From NCBI GenBank assembly GCA_023228245.1, contig JALOBN010000056.1, positions 1-14,571 on the forward strand: DNA of 14,571 nt, in the 5' to 3' direction. Shown piece after piece: positions 11,349-14,571 of the stretch. Source of the DNA: Candidatus Pacearchaeota archaeon (GTDB taxonomy: Archaea; Nanoarchaeota; Nanoarchaeia; Pacearchaeales; GW2011-AR1). Position 1 is the first letter of the stretch, and each line of letters begins with the position of its first letter. The notes beneath the pieces were generated by a model. It made no database searches, was not told where the DNA came from, and saw nothing but the letters and a program-made list of their open reading frames with translations. A program made the position numbers and the translations under genes.

Positions 11349-11548
11349 AGCTCCGACCTGAATGGGAAGCGGCGATAGAATCCGCAATCGAGGAAAGCTC
11401 GGTACACCACAATTCGCGCAAGTGGACAGAGGAAGAAAATGCCTTCTTGCTAAAGGCTCGAAAGGCTGGCATGAAGTGGAAAGACGTTGGAAAGTTAGTC
11501 GGATGCAATGAAGCGACAGCGAGGAAGCAATGGCTAACACTCCAGTAA
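11291..11548 (+). CDS. Myb/SANT-like small DNA-binding protein
   Basis: 85 residues from the ATG at 11291 with AAGGAGG 9 nt upstream. The C-terminal 42 residues (RKWTEEENAFLLKARKAGMK, then WKDVGKLVGCNEATARKQWL) carry the three regularly spaced Trp residues (45, 63, 81) of a Myb/SANT helix-turn-helix domain. The N-terminus is short and basic. It probably acts as a transcription or DNA-packaging factor; the target is unknown. The gene is nested in the end of the phosphoesterase gene and overlaps the DUF3310 gene by 19 bp. Confidence 0.8.
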   Translation: MARAHVGHEVGGGETHKSVKLRPEWEAAIESAIEESSVHHNSRKWTEEENAFLLKARKAGMKWKDVGKLVGCNEATARKQWLTLQ

Positions 11549-11778
11549 GCGATACCCGATCTGGTATAGAAGCCGTCAACCACCCCCCACATTATACCCA
11601 AGGAGGTATAGAGTGCATCGAAGCAATCAAGGCCGCGATGACGCCGGAAGAGTTCGCCGGATACTGCAAGGCTGTCGCGATCAAATATATCTGGCGCGAG
11701 AAGCATAAGGGCGGAGCCGAGGATATAAAGAAAGCGATATGGTACTTGACGCGGCTGGTAGCGGAATATGAAGCGTAA
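11530..11778 (+). CDS. DUF3310 family protein
   Basis: 82 residues that match DUF3310 along nearly the whole length: VNHPPHYTQGGIECIEAIKA, the middle EEFAGYCKAVAIKYIWR, and KGGAEDIKKAIWYLTRLV. The family is very common in phage early regions, is sometimes annotated as nucleotide kinase-like, and has no settled function. GAGGA lies 4-5 nt before the ATG. It overlaps genes on both sides, so it belongs to one operon. Confidence 0.9.
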   Translation: MANTPVSDTRSGIEAVNHPPHYTQGGIECIEAIKAAMTPEEFAGYCKAVAIKYIWREKHKGGAEDIKKAIWYLTRLVAEYEA

Positions 11779-11947
11779 GGCCGCCAAGTCTACCGGGTAT
11801 ATAAACTTCACTTTTTCCGACGAAACCGAAATAGCCTTGACGCAACTCCAGATAGACGAACTACGCGCTGCCTTCATGGAAGCCGCATGCGGACGATGCT
11901 GGATGAAGAAAACCGCACAGCCTAGCACGAAACGCATGCCAGAATAA
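11768..11947 (+). CDS. Hypothetical 59-residue protein
   Basis: An ORF MKRKAAKSTGYINFTFSDET, then EIALTQLQIDELRAAFMEAA and a tail with CGRC. It overlaps the DUF3310 gene by 11 bp; only a weak GCGGA precedes its ATG, so coupling is likely. A basic start, an amphipathic helix (residues 24-40) and two Cys (41, 44) are visible. No family is recognised. Confidence 0.6.
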   Translation: MKRKAAKSTGYINFTFSDETEIALTQLQIDELRAAFMEAACGRCWMKKTAQPSTKRMPE

Positions 11948-11972
11948 TGCTACAAGTTTATGCGATTATGGC

Positions 11973-12001
11973 TTGCGTACCCTACGCGCATGGGCTATAG
12001 T
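11973..12001 (+). promoter_or_regulatory. Possible internal promoter with dyad
   Basis: TTGCGT (11973-11978), a 17-bp spacer and TATAGT (11996-12001). The perfect dyad GCGTA-ccc-TACGC (11975-11987) overlaps the -35, as a repressor or activator site might. The predicted start at about 12008 gives a short leader to the gene at 12025. The -35 is weak. Confidence 0.4.
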
Positions 12002-12024
12002 TGAAGCAAGGCAAGGGGGAAGCG

Positions 12025-12393
12025 ATGGAAGACGACCGTATCAACTGGGATAGCAGGGCACCACATGGAGAGACGGAAGAGACGCGGGAAGTGATCCGGC
12101 GCTATCTCCCGATGCGGGAATACCAGCTTGATCGATTCATGGCTGAGTTTTGGGCTGATGCCGAAGTCGAAATGGATGCGAAGAAGAATACGACATGCTC
12201 GAAGATTGAACGAATTGAGTATCACTGCGCGAACGAAGAATACATCGTCCTAGTTCCCGCCTTTGCTCTGTCGGCAACTCCTAAAGACTGCACCGACACG
12301 CTCCAGACCATCATCGAGCGCGAGATATGCAGGCAGGCCAGCGAGCTACCGGGGACAGCGTGGGAGGTCGAGTATGAGGGGGAGGCAGAATGA
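12025..12393 (+). CDS. Hypothetical acidic protein, 122 residues
   Basis: The ATG at 12025 follows AAGGGGGAAGCG; a TTG form from 12001 is less likely. The sequence is acidic (MEDDRINWDSRAPHGETEET), with a helical stretch (MREYQLDRFMAEFWADAEVE) and a C-terminal part containing Cys residues (KKNTTCSKIERIEYHC, SATPKDCTDTLQTIIE). No domain is recognised. Its TGA overlaps the next ATG. Confidence 0.75.
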   Translation: MEDDRINWDSRAPHGETEETREVIRRYLPMREYQLDRFMAEFWADAEVEMDAKKNTTCSKIERIEYHCANEEYIVLVPAFALSATPKDCTDTLQTIIEREICRQASELPGTAWEVEYEGEAE

Positions 12394-12515
12394 ATGGTTT
12401 CCAATCGTGGGAAGATTTGGAAGAAACCGGCGATGACGTTATAGAAACGTTAGGTAATGAAGCTCCGTTGTCCGATGACATTCGAGAAACGGATTATGAC
12501 GGAGATAGCGAATGA
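12390..12515 (+). CDS. 41-residue acidic small protein
   Basis: MNGFQSWEDLEETGDDVIET, then LGNEAPLSDDIRETDYDGDS and E. GGAGG lies 4 nt before the ATG, and both ends overlap neighbouring genes by ATGA. About one third of residues are Asp/Glu. Very acidic small phage proteins include DNA mimics and host-takeover factors, but nothing specific is recognised here. Confidence 0.75.
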   Translation: MNGFQSWEDLEETGDDVIETLGNEAPLSDDIRETDYDGDSE

Positions 12516-12757
12516 ACCTACGCGACCATACCCAAGCATGGCTCGACTCAATCGGGGCGGACGGGCTGATGACTCTCGACGGGGCAGTAAAGGGGGATGT
12601 GATAACAAAAGAAGAGTTTGCCGACTTTTCACCCGACGCCGTTTTACTCGTGTATCGTGTCCCCGCCTACCGCCACGCTGACGGGAGTTATCATACGGAG
12701 AAGGAAGCGACCAAGGATCGCGGCGTTAAGCCTGAGCAGATCATAGTGGAGGAGTAG
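12512..12757 (+). CDS. Hypothetical protein, 81 residues
   Basis: GGAG lies 7 nt before the ATG, which overlaps the upstream stop. MNLRDHTQAWLDSIGADGLM, then VITKEEFADFSPDAVLLVYR and a charged tail ending KPEQIIVEE. It is a mixed alpha/beta small protein with no recognised family. A strong hairpin follows its stop. Confidence 0.75.
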   Translation: MNLRDHTQAWLDSIGADGLMTLDGAVKGDVITKEEFADFSPDAVLLVYRVPAYRHADGSYHTEKEATKDRGVKPEQIIVEE

Positions 12758-12870
12758 CGGCATAAGCTTGCTATTTGAAGCTTATGCTGTTGCGCGTAAG
12801 CAGGATGTTATGTCGATGCTTCACCATGTACCAGCAGTAGCGACTACATGGATGAACCACGGGAGGAAAG
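12758..12870 (+). promoter_or_regulatory. Leader with two strong hairpins before the ASCH gene
   Basis: A 12-bp stem with 8-nt loop at 12758-12789 has a perfect 10-bp core GCATAAGCTT/AAGCTTATGC. A second stem at 12820-12829 with 12846-12856 has 10 pairs with one bulged A (TTCACCATGT against ACATGGaTGAA), ending 4 nt before the ribosome binding site GGGAGG. Neither has a U-tract, so they look like processing or translational control elements more than terminators. No convincing gene lies here. Confidence 0.6.
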
Positions 12871-13446
12871 ATGCTTACTTTGCCAATAAAAAAGAAATGG
12901 TTCGACATGATCGCGAGCGGCGAAAAAAAAGAAGAATACCGCGAGATAAAACCGTATTACGATTCGCGGTTTCAGCGGCTCGGCGAGCCGTTTGTAATGC
13001 GATTCCGTGCGGGGTATTCAAAAGAATCACCGCTCATGGAATGCGTGGTTATCGTAAACACAAGAACGGGCGTTGAGTCATGGGGAGCAGTTCCCGGCGT
13101 TCGGTACTATGTTTTATCAATTATCGAAATAAGAAACATAACAACTGCTTCAACTCGACTCGCGGTAGCTCGCGAGTTAAGCAAATGTTATACGGACAGC
13201 CGCCCAGCGCGGCTCAAGGGCTGGGATAACCACCACAACGCCGCAACGTGCCCCCACTGCAATCACGGGCTCAAGCATACGTGGGCAGAGTACGAAGCGA
13301 TGGAACAGCGCTACGCCGAATTGGTCGATGCGGCGAGGGATATTACGAAATGGTGGCAATCTAATGAAGACACGAGGGCCACAATCGATTTGATCCGTCC
13401 ATTTTTCAAGGCCCTGTCCGCCCTGGACAAAGCGAGGAAAGGATGA
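12871..13446 (+). CDS. ASCH-domain protein with C-terminal extension
   Basis: 191 residues; GGAGG lies 4 nt before the ATG. Residues 1-90 match the ASCH fold, a PUA-like RNA-binding domain: MLTLPIKKKWFDMIASGEKK, EEYREIKPYY, then YYVLSIIEI as the final strand. Phage ASCH proteins typically begin with this LxxKxxWxxxIxxGxKxxExR pattern. The extension has CPHC (127-130) with nearby His (WDNHHNAATCPHCNHGLKH), a possible zinc knuckle, then a helical end FFKALSALDKARKG. That end recurs in the coiled-coil protein at 13847-14239 (KALSALDEAKG). RNA binding is expected from the family; the target is unknown. Confidence 0.82.
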   Translation: MLTLPIKKKWFDMIASGEKKEEYREIKPYYDSRFQRLGEPFVMRFRAGYSKESPLMECVVIVNTRTGVESWGAVPGVRYYVLSIIEIRNITTASTRLAVARELSKCYTDSRPARLKGWDNHHNAATCPHCNHGLKHTWAEYEAMEQRYAELVDAARDITKWWQSNEDTRATIDLIRPFFKALSALDKARKG

Positions 13447-13754
13447 GCGATATATCTAGCGAAGTTTTCATCGAAGCCGAAGAGCTTGGCTTTGATTTCG
13501 AGGAAGGGGCGCGGTTCCTTCTCGACGCATTTGAATCGACGGGCATCGGATCGGGGACGCTTGAAAACGGCGTTTTGACTCTACATACCGGAGGATGGAG
13601 CGATTGCGAAACGCTCCTTGATAGATGCTCCGAGTTTTCCCTGTGGTGGCAACGGTGGTGGTACTCTACACAACGCGGAGGACATTATGTGTTCGGCGAT
13701 CCCGAGACCATCGAAAAACCAGAAGCAAAGCCCGACGCCGGGAAGGGGGAATAA
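13443..13754 (+). CDS. Conserved phage hypothetical protein (GGWSDCE motif)
   Basis: 103 residues, ATGA overlap with the ASCH gene and GAGG upstream. The core TGGWSDCETLLDRCSEFSLW, then WQRWWYSTQRGGHYVFGDPE, resembles a group of small phage proteins with GGWSxNE and RGGHYxF motifs. The many Trp and His residues suggest a ligand or metal site. Function unknown. The C-terminus is charged and Pro-rich. Confidence 0.8.
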   Translation: MSDISSEVFIEAEELGFDFEEGARFLLDAFESTGIGSGTLENGVLTLHTGGWSDCETLLDRCSEFSLWWQRWWYSTQRGGHYVFGDPETIEKPEAKPDAGKGE

Positions 13755-13755
13755 G

Positions 13756-13872
13756 ATGGCGGCTTTAGCATATATCGAAATTGAGTACCCGCTTCAAATG
13801 ACCACGTCCGAGCTTGCGGTGTTGATAGCCGAACTGGAGGCAAAATATGGAATCAACCATGCCGCAGAATAA
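13756..13872 (+). CDS. 38-residue small protein
   Basis: MAALAYIEIEYPLQMTTSEL, then AVLIAELEAKYGINHAAE. The ATG is one base after the preceding stop, and AGGGGGA lies 5 nt upstream. A short strand is followed by one amphipathic helix. It overlaps the next gene by 26 bp. No family is recognised. Confidence 0.68.
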   Translation: MAALAYIEIEYPLQMTTSELAVLIAELEAKYGINHAAE

Positions 13873-14239
13873 CCCGATGAGCGTAATTGAAACCGTAAAG
13901 GCAATATGCGGATGCTTTGAAAACCAAAGCGTGAAGGTATTCGCCATCGAGGATATTATCAAGGCCCGCGACGCCCAGCTCCAGATCGGACGGGAGGAGC
14001 GACAGCACGAAGTAGATCTTGCAGAGCTTGAGGCTGACCGGGTAAAGATCGAGTGGGAGCATGACCTTGAGCGCTACGCCGCGCTTGAAGAGGCGGCGAG
14101 GGAAGCCCGCGCATGGATCGATGGGATTCTTTGCCAGTGTGACACCACCGTCGATCACGTATGCGACCGATGCGTCTTGATAAGATCAATCGACAAGGCC
14201 CTCTCTGCCTTGGATGAAGCAAAAGGAGAAAGCAGATGA
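13847..14239 (+). CDS. Coiled-coil hypothetical protein, 130 residues
   Basis: GGAGG lies 6 nt before the ATG. Residues 35-90 are strongly charged and helical (DAQLQIGREERQHEVDLAEL, ADRVKIEWEHDLERYAALEE), a likely coiled coil. A Cys cluster CQCDTTVDHVCDRC (95-108) may bind zinc. The end RSIDKALSALDEAKGESR repeats the C-terminal motif of the ASCH protein. Its TGA overlaps the next ATG. Function unknown. Confidence 0.78.
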   Translation: MESTMPQNNPMSVIETVKAICGCFENQSVKVFAIEDIIKARDAQLQIGREERQHEVDLAELEADRVKIEWEHDLERYAALEEAAREARAWIDGILCQCDTTVDHVCDRCVLIRSIDKALSALDEAKGESR

Positions 14240-14544
14240 TTTACTTATGGACGGACAACGTTGGGTGGGAGGAGTTCGATTTATCAAACGCCTCCGAACT
14301 ACAAAAACGAAAAATAACAATAGGCGCCCGCTCCTGGATAGGTGACGGCTCCTGGATAGGTGACGGCTCCTGGATAGGTGACGGCTCCACGATAGGCGCC
14401 TACTCCACGATAGGTGACGGCTCCACGATAGGCGCCTACTCCACGATAGGCGCCGTTTCCTCTTTGAACGCCCCGTTGACCAAGCCCGACGAAATAGAGA
14501 GCGCGACACTTGACGAAGTGAACCATCGGCGAGGATTTAACTAA
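14236..14544 (+). CDS. Hexapeptide-repeat left-handed beta-helix protein
   Basis: 102 residues; AAGGAG lies 7 nt before the ATG, which overlaps the upstream stop. After a 28-residue N-terminus (MIYLWTDNVGWEEFDLSNAS) come eight six-residue units (IGARSW, IGDGSW twice, IGDGST, IGAYST, IGDGST, IGAYST, IGAVSS). These follow the [LIV]-G-x-x-x-x rule of left-handed beta-helices, about 2.7 turns. No acyltransferase catalytic His is seen, so it is more likely a structural or binding protein than an enzyme. A short charged tail follows (PDEIESATLDEVNHRRG). Confidence 0.85.
   Translation: MIYLWTDNVGWEEFDLSNASELQKRKITIGARSWIGDGSWIGDGSWIGDGSTIGAYSTIGDGSTIGAYSTIGAVSSLNAPLTKPDEIESATLDEVNHRRGFN
14320..14460 (+). 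repeat. Eight 18-bp tandem coding repeats
   Basis: Units start ataggtgacggctcc or ataggcgcctactcc. Two unit types alternate (units 4 and 6 are identical, as are 5 and 7), and units 2 and 3 are identical. Low divergence shows recent expansion or gene conversion. Each unit is six codons, so copy-number change stays in frame. Confidence 0.95.
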
Positions 14545-14571
14545 TGAGTCTACGCGCTGAGGAACTTACCG
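14544..14571 (+). CDS. Start of a gene cut by the window edge
   Basis: The ATG overlaps the stop of the beta-helix gene (TAATG) and follows GAGGA. Only MSLRAEELT is seen, so no function can be given. Confidence 0.55.

Noticed and set aside
12768..13076. A 102-codon ORF starting at TTG between two genes
   Set aside because: It begins inside the 12-bp hairpin, lacks a ribosome binding site, and its second half is an Arg/Lys-rich shadow of the ASCH gene.
14320..14460. CRISPR array
   Set aside because: The 18-bp repeats are directly abutting with no spacers and are in frame with a beta-helix protein.
14186..14509. Minus-strand ORF with RHLSWSR repeats
   Set aside because: It is the reverse complement of the hexapeptide-repeat gene; the repeats are those of the real gene read backwards.
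1..14571. Integrase, attachment site or insertion sequence
   Set aside because: No recombinase or transposase motif and no flanking direct repeats were found; the tRNA is intact with no duplicated 3' end seen nearby.

Overview
The window looks like part of the early region of a tailed double-stranded DNA phage or prophage (Caudoviricetes). Genes are short and tightly packed, with many ATGA or TAATG start/stop overlaps. Strong AGGAGG-type ribosome binding sites and near-consensus sigma70-type promoters (TTGACA / TATAAT or TAGAAT) are common. The recognisable proteins are phage early functions. No ribosomal or housekeeping gene is present, and no terminase, capsid, tail, integrase or cI-like repressor is seen. 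The host cannot be named from sequence alone; the replisome-organiser plus DnaB-like helicase pair is common in phages of Firmicutes and of uncultured gut or environmental bacteria.

The two arms diverge from a control region at about 9657-9878. The leftward arm (minus strand, 9644 down to 1) holds, in order of transcription: a small membrane protein, a basic protein, a Rad52-like single-strand annealing protein, a conserved phage protein that follows it, two small proteins (Cys-rich and membrane), a DUF736-like protein and a DNA methyltransferase. Next come an attenuator-type leader RNA, a KilAC-type antirepressor, a DUF3102-like protein, the replisome organiser, two small proteins, a 36-residue membrane peptide coupled to the DnaB-like helicase, an HNH nuclease and a class 3 lipase. 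Several small membrane or repeat proteins end the arm. Internal promoters lie at about 6421-6449, 3561-3588, 1819-1847 and 1192-1219, each next to or overlapping the stop codon of the preceding gene.

The rightward arm (plus strand, 9783 to the end) has a structured leader and two small genes, followed by a 127-nt structured RNA with its own predicted promoter and a tRNA-Glu(UUC). After these come a metallophosphoesterase, a Myb/SANT-like DNA-binding protein, a DUF3310 protein, several small hypothetical proteins, an ASCH-domain protein, a coiled-coil protein and a hexapeptide-repeat beta-helix protein. One gene is cut by the right edge.

The most interesting signals are RNA-level. First, a branched RNA of about 68 nt with a 15-bp outer stem and a U-tract lies directly upstream of the antirepressor. 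One of its loops is complementary to the upstream leader over 8 nt, an arrangement like the P1 C4 / P4 CI immunity RNAs. Second, the 127-nt structured RNA starts at a predicted transcription start and lies 6 nt before the tRNA. Third, three leftward promoters place an ATGGAGG box at the predicted +1, giving almost no 5' leader. There is also an orphan reading frame that duplicates the Cys-rich tail of the replisome organiser.
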